Assembly: GCA_050084985.1 (NCBI GenBank)
Contig: JBITNC010000001.1
Span: 55,490,001-55,554,000, forward strand
Direction: 5' to 3'
Length of the DNA: 64,000 nucleotides
Source: Nageia nagi
Taxonomy: Eukaryota > Pinophyta
Shown here: one piece after another, positions 1 to 12,290 of the stretch
Layout of the letters: every line of letters starts with the position of its first letter
Numbering within the stretch: the first letter of the stretch is position 1
The notes under the pieces: generated by a model
Told to the model about the DNA's origin: nothing
The model's input: only the letters and a program-made list of their open reading frames with translations
The model's database searches: none
Translations under genes and position numbers: made by a program

Positions 1-559
1 ACATGAAACTATTTGCATAATGCAAATTAAAGAGTTTAAGGGAATCCTTATTGTAGCCATGTTAGATTTCCATACTATCTTATTTCTCAATGTTGATATG
101 TTCTTATAGTTAGAAATTACCATCTTAACAATATGCAAAGTGGAGCTCATCCCAAAAAATTAAAAAGACATCCATAAAAGGTATTAGAGTATGCCTTAAA
201 AAAATGGATAATAACATTTTTGATAATTAGAAAATGATAAATTTATAAGGATGACAAAGCTAAAAAACATGCAAGTCATAACATAACTAAATATAATAGC
301 AAGAATGTTGTAAATGATAATGCTTTCAACAATGAGGGTGAAATAATTTGAGCAATGAGTGTGATGATGCTTTTGGCCATGTGGGTGATAATGCTTTGGG
401 AAATAAGGTTGGAAATGTTGAGGGAAATGAGGGTAACATTATTGATTTATAAGTTGATGCCACACTAGTACATACTTAAAACTTTGAAAATCAAACAACA
501 AGAGGTACAAAATGATTGATAATTAAGGGGACCATCATAGATAAGGTGGAGATCAAGAC
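1..559. other. No gene seen; AT-rich flank of a CACTA relic
   Basis: No coding sequence is supportable. The first 25 bases (a GAAACTA..TTTGCATAATGCA stretch) resemble a phrase repeated in the satellite at 18.5-19.1 kb, which also lies beside a transposase relic. This may mean the satellite belongs to the same CACTA family, but the match is short. Confidence 0.35.
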
Positions 560-2340
560 CAATATTCATTCACATCCCATCAAAAAACATTCCAAGCTAT
601 TTTCATCCTTTTGGGGGGTTGTATCAAGGAAGCTTGTCCCTATGGCCTATGAAAACTAGAAAGTAGTCCCAATGGAAGTTAATAATTTTTGGATGATGGT
701 TAAGGTAACTTAGTAGGAAAAAAATTTCATAGTATCCACTTTTGAATAATTTATTTAAATGTTACATCTAATAATATAATGGTTTGATGTTGTAATTTTT
801 TGTTTTGTTTTGGACACAATAAAGAAATGGAACATGACAACCATTAATAAACTATGGCATGTTAATAAGCATTGAATTTTGGATAAGTTTTATGATAAGT
901 ATCATAATAATATGGATAGAATTCCTAACACCCCAACTCATGTAAATCCAAAAGATTGGAAAGCCTTTTTCAAAAGAAAGAGCAATATTAACTTTAAGGT
1001 AAGTATTATCCATTTTGTTATGGTATTTTATATCATTATTATATTCATGTGAATTTTGTGATTCACCTTGCTCTTCCTAATGAGTTAATATATTATTTCC
1101 TTTTTTGTGTTGTAGATGAGTAGGCAAAGAAATAAATGAAATAGATCTCATCAACATGTTATGTACTCTATTGGTCAGAAAACACATGCTCAATCAGAGT
1201 ATGAAATGTTATTCTATCATACTCATTCATTATATATGAAAAATATAGCTATATTATTTTATTTTATGAATTATCCTTGTATCTCTCCAACTATATATCT
1301 TGTAGAGGCAAATCCAACCAAATTTTGAAATTTCATTACTAAGGGTATCTATGTTGTTGTTAGCTCATAAAAAGAAGGATGGATCTTTTATGTCACCAAA
1401 AGTTACTTCAAAAATTGTAAGTAACATTCCCTTGGATATATTAAATTCAAACTATTTTTATATTGATTATTTTTTAATCATGTTTCCAATTAACTATGCA
1501 TGTGATGTTCCTAGAATGATAAAATATCAATTGCTTTTGGGTTGACCCCTATAAATGAAGATATTATAGATGATGCCCTTATCAAGGTTTTAGGATGAGA
1601 AAGAGTGGGTCAAGTTTGAGGAATTAGCAAAGGTGTATCAACAACTAGAGCATAAAAAATTAGAGCACACAAATAAAATGCTTGAACATGTGATAGAGGC
1701 AAAGATTGAAACTATTCGATAAGAGTATGAGAAAATGATACAATATGCAACACTCTAGCTTTCATGGCTAGAGATATTATGTCATTCTTTTCATGATTTG
1801 ATATTTAAAATGCTAACAAGTTGTAATGATCCCTTTCATCCATAGGTCAATTCAATATGAGATATCAAAACAAATCAAATCACAAATAGCAGCTTTGTAG
1901 GTGCTAACTTAGACTCACCAAATATGGTACAACTATTATTTCAAGTTTAAAATGATGGAATAAGTTTTTATTGTATGATATGTAGTGAATTTATATGGGA
2001 TATTAATTTTCCATGTAGGGATAATAAAAGACATAACCTTCTAGAACAAAGAGAAGAAAATGGTATCTCATGATAAAGGACCATATCATAGTGGTTGAAG
2101 GCATATTATTTAGTGAAAAACCTAATGATATATTGCATTATGTACCTTTGGGTCTAGATCATTTAAAGTGCAATTGAAGATCATACTTAATGGGGAAATT
2201 TTGTTGGAAATATGGTCTAGTGATGATAAGATGATAACATTAACATAAATGGTGGGCACTTTCATTTCCTATCCTGCAAAAGATATTTAGTTTTTCCTAA
2301 AATATGACATGTTGTAGCAGTATTGTTGAGTATAATTGTA
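560..2340 (+). pseudogene. Decayed CACTA (En/Spm-type) protein with Transposase_24 domain, copy 1
   Basis: This is a relic of the plant Transposase_24 (Ptta/En/Spm) family, which is found in CACTA DNA transposons. Reading across several frames shows the family's landmarks in order. They are a SRKLVPMAYEN phrase near 625 (family pattern: R..VP.....W), an MSRQRNK..NR..H block near 1115, HKKKDGSF near 1365-1385 (family: HTRKDGS), and VLG.ERVGQV.GISKGV near 1585-1640 (family: LG.ERPGRVRGLGFGVTP). A C-terminal TFISYP block lies near 2255. Stops and frameshifts interrupt it throughout, so no protein is expected. A homologous relic lies at 20.8-22.6 kb in the same order. The relic appears to be cut by the copia-type LTR at 2347. 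Confidence 0.72.
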
Positions 2341-2346
2341 GAGTGA

Positions 2347-2801
2347 TGGAATTGAAGGATTCAATAAATCAAGATCTCTTATATATTCTCCAAAAAATCT
2401 AAATATGAACAAATCATTCACACAAATGATAACACACAATGTATATTGGTTCCCCCAACTCTTGGGAGTACATCTATTTTAAACTATCTCTTCTATTACT
2501 TCTCACAAGAAAACTCTCCTACAAATTCTTAAAAATTCTTCTACAAAGCTCATACAAGAGAATTCTTATAACTCTACAAGACTATCATATGCATGCTACT
2601 ACAAGTTCCATGAGAGGAGGGGTACCTCTCTATTTATAAGATGAAACCTATGCTTTAACCATCTTTTTACCCAAGAGTAAGGTTAAAGCTTTTTCCATAT
2701 TTATTCTCTTAATAATTTAAGGTATCTAAATATACTTTAAGCATTAAATGGATTTAAATTAAAGAGAGATATTATAAAATAATGCACTATAATTTTTAAC
2801 A
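2347..2801 (-). repeat. Copia-type LTR (minus), probable 3' LTR of C0
   Basis: On the minus strand it begins TGTTAAAAATTATAGTGCATT and ends in CCTTCAATTCCA. It aligns along its whole length with 17833-18294, including the CTCTCTATTTATAA promoter-like stretch near 2629 and the TACCCAAGAGTAAGGTT block near 2670. The start matches the TGTTGGAATGTATAATGCATT start of the other copia LTRs in the window. Confidence 0.75.
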
Positions 2802-4655
2802 CTCTCTCTTAATGCAATATTGGAGTAGAGAGTTGAAAAGATAAAGAGAAATATTTAGAGAGTTCTTCTTCATAAGAATACAATAGGATATGAGAACTTA
2901 TGAGAAGTAATAGAATATAAATGGTTATACAATGGCTCAACTACTTAACCATTTAAAAAAATAATTTTACAATATAATCATTAATCATAAATGGTTTCAG
3001 TGTACAAAAGTATTCATTCAACAACATGTTGATATGATGAGCCTCCATACTCAAAGTAACTTGCAATCTCAAGAAGAAACCTGCAAGCTACAAGCAATTT
3101 ATAAGAAAGATCAATTAGATACATAATACACACTCATATAAAATAAATATCATTTAAAACTAATCAAATGGTACAAAAATTTATCAATTCATCACATATG
3201 CACAACATCAAAGATGACATACATCATCAATTAAATATCATATGTGCATACTAAACAAAATCTATCATCCATAACATGATATCAATAATAAAAAATATGC
3301 ACAATATCATCAAATTCATAATCAAATAAATTATATAAAAGAATTCTCATATAATAATATATAATATCATTAAATGTCATAAAAAAATTGATTTTTGATT
3401 TTTATGTTTGTTTATTTTAGATCATTGTTTTGTATTTGTCTTTTGGTATATAAGGGTGTCATCACATCATAATATTTTTATAACTTATTTCTTCCCATTG
3501 ATGAAAATATCATTAATCAAATACTTATGTGACCATGTTATCTTAACCATGTCATGAAACATCAAATGCCAACTTGACTAAATCACTAATTCAAGATTTA
3601 TAAGGCATAACAACTTGACTATATTATCAAGTCAATAATTTTAAACCATAAAAAATGCTTACTTGACTAAACCACCAAGTCAATATTTTCAAGGCAAAGC
3701 ATAAGCCATATACATAAGTTATTATAAATTTAAAAATATGTTTATTTTAAGGTTTAAGTTCTCTTTAAACAATATTGTAGCATATATGAAGAACAAATCA
3801 CAAAATACCATCTTGAATACCACATCAAGATGCATAAACTAAAAAATGCCAACTTGATTATGCTACTAGTCAAGATGCATATGATAAAATTTGGTAGCAT
3901 TAATCCATCAATATGGATTCAAATTTTATCAAACAATTGTAATTTTAGATAAGGAAAATTCTTTTTAACCATTCCAACAATGTGCAAATAATCTATCATT
4001 ATAGATAGAACTTCCTAACATGAAAGTAAAAATATGACAAATAATGCACTATCAATCATCACAAAGATGTCAAGCTAATAATTATAGTCACCATACAATA
4101 AGTATTCAAAAATATACTCAAATTTATGGTGCATTATAAGTCATCATGAAAATATCAAGCTAATACTTATAGTCAACCAAAAACTTAAAAAATATGCTTA
4201 GATTTTATACTTGCTAATAAATAGGAATGTGACACAATCCATCAACATAGAAGTGAAAAAGTGACATCAATACATAAACATGGATAAAAAAATATGAAAG
4301 TAAATAATGTGGTATTAATCCATAAAAAAATATAAACTTCTAAATTATGGAAGTATTATTCAAACGAATGTTTGGATTTTATACTCCTTTTTAAGAGTAA
4401 CATCATCAATAATTGTTGCATATTACTAAGCTCTACAAATGTAGAGAGGAATGTACACTTACCAAAGGTATTTGTACAATTCCTTTTTAAAGTAAAGATT
4501 TTACATATGTAAAAGGAATCAATTTTGAAATATCTTCAATAAATCTTGTGAAAAAAGTTTAAAAAATTTTCATTTCAACAAGTATATTATTCAATGTGCA
4601 CAAGAAAGTTATTTGAGAATTAATGTATAACAATTTCAATGTTGAGAAAGTTTAC
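2802..4655 (-). other. Non-coding copia 3' internal region
   Basis: No ORF. The part near 2990-3110 (on the plus strand TGATATGATGAGCCTCCAT, then CTGCAAGCTACAAGC) matches 33440-33590. That stretch is the region between pol and 3' LTR of copia element C2. The rest is AT-rich with no recognised domain. Confidence 0.5.
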
Positions 4656-4918
4656 TATTAGGATCCTATATCCTAACATTTTAGTGTTAGTATTTTATTA
4701 AATTATCAACCTATATTGTAGTATTGTGATTGTAAAGGTGGGGCTTGATTTTACATTACTATTAGGGTTAGGGTTAGTTTATTATAAATAGATAAGAGTG
4801 TGTGGTGAAAAGGCATCTTGAACATTACTTTTAACCTTTAGAGTTGTAAGAAAGTAGCCCCTTGAAGTGACCAATTATTCTATTACTATTTAGTAAAATC
4901 TTATGCTTATTTGTTCAT
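4656..4918 (+). repeat. 5' LTR (recognisable part) of G1
   Basis: It aligns with 10244-10506: GGATCC near the start, CCTAACATTTTAGTGTTAG, TTAGGGTTAGTTTATTATAAA, and GAGTTGTAAG. The terminal TG is mutated to TA. If the weak primer-binding site at 5287 is real, the original LTR was about 630 bp and the 3' copy has lost its end. Confidence 0.75.
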
Positions 4919-5286
4919 TGATGCTATTTTGAGTTCTATTTACCAATGAATGCTCTGTTATTTCTAATAGATAATTGTTATTTTCCTATTTCAAATCAAT
5001 ATTCATTTTATTTTTGTAATATTTCCATTTTTAATAATTGTAGCATTGTAACATCTAATATCAAATCTCTTTTCAAGGCCATTCTACTACAAAAAAATAA
5101 ATTTTTTTCTTAAAGGTCTAAGCTAGAAACCTTATACTAGGGGTTTTAAAATATCCAGAAGGATTTGTCATTTTTGGATAAGCACACTTGCCCATAAAGT
5201 TATGTGTGAAGTGAGGTGCAAAAAAATTTGCACCAATACCTAAGCCTCAAATAGAACCTTACATGGAATTGGACTCCATGTACTGA

Positions 5287-5300
5287 AAGGTATATCAGAG
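5287..5300 (+). other. Possible degenerate primer-binding site of G1
   Basis: AGGTATATCAGAG resembles the initiator-Met tRNA complement TGGTATCAGAGC used by chromoviruses, but with an insertion and changes. It is only a candidate. Confidence 0.25.
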
Positions 5301-5819
5301 ACTATCTAGGCTATAAATTGAAACTAGGTAGTAAGCTATGTTGATCATCTGTAAATTGTAGTGCACCACCAAGTGTTGCTAGAAAGTTACTTATCATAGA
5401 AGCCTTTTTTAGAGCCTCTTTCCTTGCAAAAGTTAGATAGGAGGGGTGTTTAGATAAGCCTATAAAGTAGATAATCCTTACCCTAGAATCATTTCTCTAC
5501 ATAAAAAACCTTGATTCAAGAAGCAAAATGTATGAGATGCAATTTTTTAGAGCCACCAAAAATAGCAATTTAGAGGTAATAAAATTTTTAGAGCCAAATA
5601 ACTAAAAAGCTAGACCATTTCAATAGTTTTAAACAAAAGTAGATAGACCCATAGACGTAAAAAAAGGATTTTAGGGGTCTAAAAATCATCATTGAGAGAC
5701 CTAGACCATTGTGATCATCTTTTCAAGCTAATCATTTTGATATATTACACCTATACATTTTTTTAGGCACTTTTGAAAATAGTAGTTTCTAGAAAAATTA
5801 GCTTCAAAAATAGCAATTT

Positions 5820-6860
5820 CCATAAATGGCACTTGAAATAAGATCTCAAATAGCAGCACAAGTTGATCCTACCATAATGACCTTTCAAACTATGATCCAA
5901 AAAATAGAAGATACACTTACTAGTACATTTAGAGTAGAAATATGACAAATAAAAACCCAAATATAGACCCTTGATAGTAAATGTGATAGTGTTCAACTAA
6001 GTCATAGTCATACCAATAATGCATCCAGTTCATAATAATCAAGGTAGTCAAGAAATAAATAAGGGTATAATCATAATTTTTAGAGCTAATAAGGTGGTTT
6101 CATTCTTCCATTCACACCTAAATTAGATTTTCCCTTATTTTATGGAGATAATCCCATTGGCTAGATTTATAAGGCTAGATAGTATTTCACATTGAACCAA
6201 ATCTCAAAGGATTTGAAGGTGTGCATGGCATATTTTCATTTAGACCATGAGGCTCTCCAATGGTACTAGTGGTACTCAAAGATGCATCCTACTCCATCAT
6301 GGGATGAATTCATTCAAAAATTATTGATCCATTTTGGTCCTAGTGATTGAAGATTTCATAGGGGTATTGACCAAGCTATGTCAAACTACCACAGTCAAAG
6401 AATATCAAAATTAGTTTGAGAAATTAGCAAATCACATACAGGGGTTGGATGATGCATTTTTCATAAGTTATTTTATCAATGAATTAAAGGAAGAAATTAA
6501 ATCAAAGGTCAAAATGTTTAATCCCAAAACTATGATGGATGCTATTGCTTTGGCAAAACTTGTTCAAGATAAAGCTAATGCTCATCAATGAAATGCAAAA
6601 CCTCTATTCACCAAAACACATAATATTTCCTATTTCTCTAATAACACATGTATCCCACCATCGAATCATATAATGCAAATTAAGAAGTTAACATGGGAGG
6701 AAATGGAATAACATAAAAACAAGGGCTGATGCTATAATTATGATGAGAAATTTGTTCATGGTCATCATTGTACACAACAAAAGTTATATTTTCTTGATGT
6801 TGATGCTCTTAGTGAGGAGGAATATGAGAGTATAACCAAAGAAGCTACAAAGAAAATTCT
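5820..6860 (+). pseudogene. G1 gag relic with zinc knuckle
   Basis: This is the capsid-region relic of a Ty3/gypsy gag. The stretch from 6118 reads PKLDFPLFYGDNPIG then a stop, then IYKA, matching the usual start of the retrotransposon-gag domain (P.F.G..P..W...). Near 6255 a W-W pair and W.EF (WDEF) follow, as in the family. A nucleocapsid knuckle at about 6730-6771 reads CYNYDEKFVHGHHC, so the second Cys of the CX2C pair is Tyr. Stops fall at Trp and Gln positions. Packaging of element RNA would have been its role; it is not functional now. Confidence 0.75.
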
Positions 6861-6889
6861 AGATGAGGAGGCCCTAGTTATCTCTTATA

Positions 6890-8860
6890 ATGCATTGGTA
6901 AGAATTACCACCCTTCAAACTATGAAGGTCAAAGGGTTTTTTAAAAAACACCCTCTCATAATATTGTTAGATTCGAGAAGTAATCATAATTTCATTGATC
7001 CATGAGTGGCTAAGGTTGCTGATTATTAAATACATCTTATAAATAATTTTGAGGTTATGGTTGGTAATGGAGAAAAAATATAATGTAAAGGCACATGTCA
7101 TAATGTCAAACTGAGCATGGACCACTATACTTTTAAAAGTGACATGTATGCTTGACCACTTGGGGGATGTGATATAGTTTTGGAGGTACAATGGTTGAGA
7201 AATTTGGGCACTATATAGTGGAATTTTGTAGAGATATGGATGACCTTCAAAATAGATGAATAAGAGCATAATATTAGGGGATTATAGGGTGGATCTATAC
7301 AAATTGTGAGCTCACATCGCATGGAAAAGATCCTATAAAAAACTAGAAAGGGGATGTTGGCACAGTTACACTCCTTATCAATCACCAAATTTGAAATCAC
7401 AGAGCCTAAGGATCTGCAACCCATCTTAAATAAGTATTCAAGTACCTTTGAAGAACTAATGGGCTTACCACCCCAATGATCACATGATCATGCTATCCAA
7501 TTGGTTCTAGGAATTCACCCACCAAACATTCATCCTTATCAATATCCTTTCTTACAAAAAAATAAAATTAAAAAATTGGTTAAGAAATTGTTGAATGTAG
7601 AAGTAATCCAACCTAGCATAAGTCCATATTCTTCTCCAATTATATTGGTTCATAAGAAATATGGTTCATAGGGTATATGTGTGGATTTTAGGGCCCTCAA
7701 TAAAACTATAATCAAGGACAAATTTTTCATCCCAATCTTTGGTGAATTATTGGATGAATTGCATGGAGCAAGATATTTTTCCAAGTTGGACCTACGATTT
7801 AGGTATCACCAAATTCATCTTGAGGATGATATACCAAAAACTACATTTTGCACCCATGAGGGCCATTATGAGTTCCTAATCATACCTTTTGGCTTATCAA
7901 TTGCTCCATCCATATTTCAAAGTTTAATGAATTAGGTGTTTTGTCCATTCCTTAGGAAGTTCATTTTAGTTTTTTTTGATGATATCTTGATCTATAATAA
8001 GACATGGCAAGAACATGTGGCACATGTTGAACAAACCCTACAAATCTTGAAGAAACACTTTCCATATGCAAAAAAATCAAAATGCTCATTTAGTAAGAGG
8101 GAAATTGACTACTTAGGCCATGTTATATATGAAGAGGGAGTTAAGGTGGATCCATAAAAGATTATTGACATGCAGAATTGGTCTATTCCTAAATCTTTGA
8201 AAAGTCTTCAAGGATTCTTAGGGTTGATACTATCAAAAATTTGTGAAGGATTATGGTAAGATTGCAACATCTCTAACCATGTTGTTGAAAAATAATGCTT
8301 TCTAATAGTCCCCTCAAGCTGAAGTAGCTTTCATTAAGCTCAAGGAGGTGATGTGTACCACCTTAGTATTAACGATGCTAGAATTTTCTAAAACCTTTGT
8401 GATAGAAAGTGATGCTTTGGAGTAGGAATCAAGGTAGTATTAATGTAGGAAGGGCATCCATTGGCATTCACTATTAGAGCATTCTTTGGAAAATATTTGA
8501 GCAAATCCACTTATGAAAAAGAAATGCTTGCCATCATTCATGTAGTTCAATGTTGGAGACCATATCTCATTTATCACCATTTCATCATCCTCACAGATCA
8601 TCATAGTTTGAAATTTTTCATTGAGTAATGCATTTCTATGCCTAAGAAATAAAAATGGATGACCAAACTATTAGGGTATGATTATGAGATAGTATACCAT
8701 AAAGGTAAGCAGAATATGGTTGCTGATACTTTATCTACAAAATTTGAAGATCAAGTAGCATTGCAAGCTCTTTCATCTCCAATTCCTCAATGGTTGGATA
8801 AAGTTAAACAAGAGTGGGCAGAGGACAACTCCAACCAAGAATTACTAAAATAGATCACTT
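6890..8860 (+). pseudogene. G1 protease, reverse transcriptase and RNase H relic
   Basis: The protease lies near 6960: IILLDSRSNHNFID. The family active site is LDSGSTHNFID, so Gly after the catalytic Asp-Ser has become Arg. RT spans about 7500-8230 with a VDFRALN block at 7681, DLRFRYHQI near 7790, [12 protein letters not shown] near 7890 and the catalytic FFDDILIY at about 7970. RNase H follows, with KLLGYDYEIVYHKGKQN at 8665. Stops at 7933, 8155 and later break the frame, several replacing expected Gln. Domain order and the RT motif are classic Ty3/gypsy. Confidence 0.9.
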
Positions 8861-8929
8861 AAGACCCCATGAGTAAACCACACCATACATGGCATGTTGG
8901 TATTTTGAGATTCAAAGGTTGAATTTTGT

Positions 8930-10100
8930 TATGATGTCCTTAAAAATGTAAATTAGAAATACTTATCAAATTGCGTTCCACACCTACATTAGGATATGAA
9001 GGATTTTTGAAAACCTATAAGCGAGTGGTATGGTCATTCTATTGGATAGGTATGAAATTAGATATCAAGTAGTTTATGGTAGCTTGTGATGTGTGTTAAA
9101 GATATAAGGGTGAGATAGTGGGTACTCTAGGACTCCTTCAACCTCTCCCCATACCTACTCATACATGGATCAATATCTCAATGGATTTCATTAAATGCCT
9201 TTCTAAATCTCAAGATAAATTAGTTATTCTAATGGTGGTTGATTGGTTATCTAAATATGCTCATTTTGGTTCATTGGCTCATCCCTATAAAGTAATAATA
9301 GTGGCATAATTATTCTTGGATATAATTTTTGAACTACATGGCATGCTAGAGATGATTGTCAATGATCGTGATCCCACTTTTACAAGTCATTTTTGGCAAG
9401 ATCTTTTTAAACTACAAGGTACCCAACTAAATATGAGCTCAACATATCATCCATAAATTGATGGCCAAACTAAAATTATCAACAACTACTTGGAAACATA
9501 TTTACATTATTTTGCTTCAACATAACCTATGCATTAGGTACGATGGCTTCCCTTGGTTGAGTGGTGGTATAATACATCTTATCATTCTACTAGCAAGATG
9601 ACCCCCTATGAAGTAGTGTATGGTCAAGCTCCACCAATAATCACCTTGTATGTTGCAAGTACCAGTAAGTTTAGGTAGTTGACTCAACTTTAGTTACTCA
9701 AGATGATATTCTTCATTTGCTCAAGGATAACCTTCAGATAGCCCAACACCATATGAAATAATAGGTTGATCAGCAACATATGGAAAGGGAGTTCTAGGTA
9801 GATGACATGGTCTTTCTGAGGCTGCAACCTTATCACCAAAAATCCTTAAAAATAAAAGGCCTTCAAAAATTACCTCCAAAGTTTTATGGTCCTTATAACA
9901 TGTTACAATGTATTGGCCTAGTTGCATATAAATTAGAGCTTCCTACTTCTTCCAAGATTCATCCAATGTTTCATGTCTCTTGCCTTAAAAAAGTGGTTGA
10001 ATTAGAGGTTTGGATTCAGACACAATTACTTGAGTTGGTAGAGGATGGATCAATGGTAATTGTACCTAAGGTAGTTCTAGATCAATGCTCATGATAGCTT
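8930..10100 (+). pseudogene. G1 integrase relic
   Basis: The zinc-binding and core region starts near 8985 (GYEGFLKTYKRV, then CDVC near 9085). The first catalytic Asp lies in ISMDFIKCLS near 9175, the second in VNDRDPTFTSHFW near 9360. The catalytic Glu block reads DGQTKIINNYLETYL near 9460, where the family has DGQTE, so the catalytic Glu appears to be Lys. The C-terminal GPY-like region is readable at 9807-10094 (KFYGPYNMLQCIG, then HPMFHVSCLKK). Stops and frameshifts make it inactive. Confidence 0.85.
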
Positions 10101-10180
10101 CATAATTTCTCCACCATAAAAGTCCTTATATAGTGGCAAGGCATGGCATTAAAGACGTAACATGGAAAATCCTTCATCAG
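10090..10180 (+). pseudogene. Chromodomain remnant of G1
   Basis: Directly after the HPMFHVSCLKK block of integrase, a stretch reads LHNFSTIKVLI, a stop, WQGMAL, K and then T.H.K. This matches the chromodomain pattern of chromoviral integrases (..V..VLV.W.G.....ATWE), with the expected Gln as a stop. Chromodomains help target integration to heterochromatin. The match is short. Confidence 0.55.
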
Positions 10181-10230
10181 CTATAGCAATAGTTTTCACA
10201 CTTCAAGCTTTGAGGACAAAGCTTCATCTC

Positions 10231-10243
10231 AAGAGGGGTGGCA
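10231..10243 (+). other. Polypurine tract of G1
   Basis: AAGAGGGGTGGCA sits immediately before the TGTTAGGATCC start of the 3' LTR. That is the usual plus-strand primer position in plant gypsy elements. Confidence 0.75.
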
Positions 10244-10506
10244 TGTTAGGATCCCACATCCTAACATTTTAGTGTTAGTATTAGTATTTTGTTAAATTAT
10301 TGATCTATATTGTAATATGGTGATTGTAAGGGAAGGGCTTGATTTTGCATTACTATTAAGGTTAGGGTTAGTTTATTATAAATAGATAAGAGTGTGTGGA
10401 GAAAGGCATCTTGAACATTATTTTTTACCTTTGGAGTTGTAAGGAGGTAGCCCCCTTGAAGTGGCTGATGAATCTATTACTATTTAATAAAATCCTATTC
10501 TTATCA
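10244..10506 (+). repeat. 3' LTR of G1 (probably truncated)
   Basis: It starts TGTTAGGATCC and aligns with 4656-4918. Homology stops near 10506. The two LTRs differ at many positions, which indicates an old insertion. Confidence 0.75.
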
Positions 10507-11140
10507 CTATTATGCATATTAAAAAATAATTAACTTTATGTATATTCACAACAATTAGTATTTAATGCAACTTTTCCCTTTTTCTTTACCATTAAAAATA
10601 TTTTAAAAATGGCATAAGAAAAAAAATTGCATTAAAGTGGGCAAAATTTGATTTACAATGTATTGAACATTATCAAATAATTATTGCTAAAAATTTTGGG
10701 TTAAAAAGTTATAAATTAGTCCAATTTTCTTTGAAATTGCAATGATAATTTGCAAAAAATTACCTTCAAAATTTTTACAGAACTTAACCAAACAAAATGG
10801 TTGCAAATTTTAACTTGAAATATTTTCATATTTGAAAATACTTTATCAATATTGCATAAATAAGGCCTAAATAAAACTATGTTCATTAGAGATTCATTAA
10901 TTTTATGAAAAAAATGTAAAAATTTACACCTAAGGTCACATGCCCCCTTTAAAAATCACATGTAAGCTTTACTTATAAAATTTTAACTTTCAAAAAATAA
11001 AGCCTATGCACAATACTTAATAAATGTGCAATAAATTTAGCTTTATAATATTCTCACATGGTCTTATGACAAAATATAAATTTTTTTCAAGTACATTAAA
11101 AGACCAATTAATTTTATTTGTGAAACTTAAAAAAAATCAT
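10507..11140. other. No gene seen; AT-rich
   Basis: A non-coding stretch between G1 and the TA repeat. It contains runs of A and T only and no recognised domain. The last 110 bases are duplicated at 15728-15822. Confidence 0.5.
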
Positions 11141-11149
11141 ATAAACCAT

Positions 11150-11261
11150 CTATATATATATATATTATATATATATATATATAATTATATATATATATAT
11201 ATATTATATAATAATATATATATATATATATATAATATATATTATATATATATATATATAT
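11150..11261. repeat. (TA)n microsatellite
   Basis: Nearly pure alternating TA with short interruptions. The TR-GAG element is inserted in it. Confidence 0.9.
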
Positions 11262-11547
11262 TGTAGATTCCTACATAGTAAATCCTTGAAGTAAAGCCCG
11301 GGGTACTTTACTTCAATCATGGATTTATTTTAAGATCCCCGGGAGTTTTTCTGGAGCAGATAAAGCAGCCCTGAGTCAGAGCAAAGTTTCCCGGAATGGA
11401 ATGGAGACGTTGCGGAGGATAAGATAGTCATATTTTGGTGAAGACCGGATTTCGGAACAAAATGATGTCAGCAAGGCGGTCAGATTTCGGTAAGGACCAA
11501 GTTCCGGAAAAGACGAAGTAAGCACAAGTGTATCCGGGAAACAAAGC

Positions 11548-11995
11548 ATTCCGGATATATGAAGATGACGTCTGCAAGGAGTAACTTCGTATCCGGAGCC
11601 TTTGAGTAAAGCATTCCGGAGAAATAAGAGGGTGACGTCAGCAGGTAGCGACTTAGTATCCGGAGCCATAAAGGAAAACATTCCGGAGGAAAGAAAGATG
11701 ATGTCACAGGCGAAACGACGTTCACATTTTGAATAAGAACCGGAGTCCGGAGATGATGAGTTCATCAAAGGGAACTAAAAAGCCCGGAACAGATGACATC
11801 AGCAAAGAGAAATTTAGCATCCGGAACCAGCGAACGGGAAATTCCGGAGATTCAAAGGTGACGTCACAAGGAGATATAAAGTTTACATTCATAAAGGAAA
11901 CCAGAGCCCGGAATGGATGACATCATCAAGGAGCAATTTAGTGTCCGGAGCCAGTGAATAAAGAAGTCCGGAGATTCAAGGCTGACGTCAGGCGA
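11548..11995 (+). promoter_or_regulatory. U3 array of TCCGGA and TGACGTCA-type sites
   Basis: About seven degenerate units of roughly 60-80 bp each combine a pair of TCCGGA palindromes with one TGACGTCA-like site (near 11562, 11634, 11699, 11784, 11860, 11917 and 11983, some as TGACATCA or TGATGTCA). TGACGTCA contains the TGACG core bound by plant bZIP/TGA factors, and repeated TGACG-type sites drive stress-responsive retrotransposon promoters in other plants. Binding here is inferred from sequence only. The same array is in the 3' LTR at about 14400-14850. Confidence 0.65.
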
Positions 11996-12280
11996 AGGGG
12001 AAAGATTAACATTTGGGATTAAGACCGCGTCCAGAGGAAAATAGGCCGCAATGAAAGATCGAAGAGTCCGAGTTGGAGAATTGAACATTCCGGGAGAGAA
12101 GGAAGTCTGCAAAATACCTGAGAGCCATCATCAGGGAACCGAATCGTCGGCGATCTGCCCAATTTTGTAACAGTCGGCCAAGTGTCATATGTAGGTGATA
12201 TCAGTTCAAGAAGGCCAGAATCTTTGCGGCCGTTTTGTAAACGTTTCTATTCTGTAATCTTGTAACTGTTATTAATACAG

Positions 12281-12290
12281 TATAAATATA
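12281..12290 (+). promoter_or_regulatory. Putative LTR TATA box
   Basis: TATAAATATA lies downstream of the U3 site array and upstream of AATAAA-like sequence (near 12296). This is the expected U3/R arrangement. Confidence 0.5.

Larger units (their letters stand above)
4656..10506 (+). mobile_element. Ty3/gypsy chromovirus G1, decayed
   Basis: Two related terminal repeats (4656-4918 and 10244-10506) flank a gag, protease, RT, RNase H, integrase and chromodomain series in gypsy order. A polypurine tract lies directly before the 3' LTR. Every domain contains stops or frameshifts, so the copy is dead. No clean 5-bp target duplication is visible, and the 3' LTR looks truncated relative to the 5' side. 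The right border is therefore approximate. Confidence 0.85.

Noticed and set aside
4761-4782. TTAGGG-like repeats
   Set aside because: Only two to three units, inside the G1 LTR, and the second LTR has a changed copy. Not a telomere or interstitial telomeric array.
11024-11266. ORF rich in Ile and Tyr
   Set aside because: Translation of the TA microsatellite.
11376-11768. Antisense ORFs of 81-145 codons, present in both TR-GAG LTRs (also 14187-14624)
   Set aside because: They lie over the U3 site array, and their conservation follows from LTR identity. The peptides are simple by-products of TCCGGA/TGACGTCA repeats, with no known domain.
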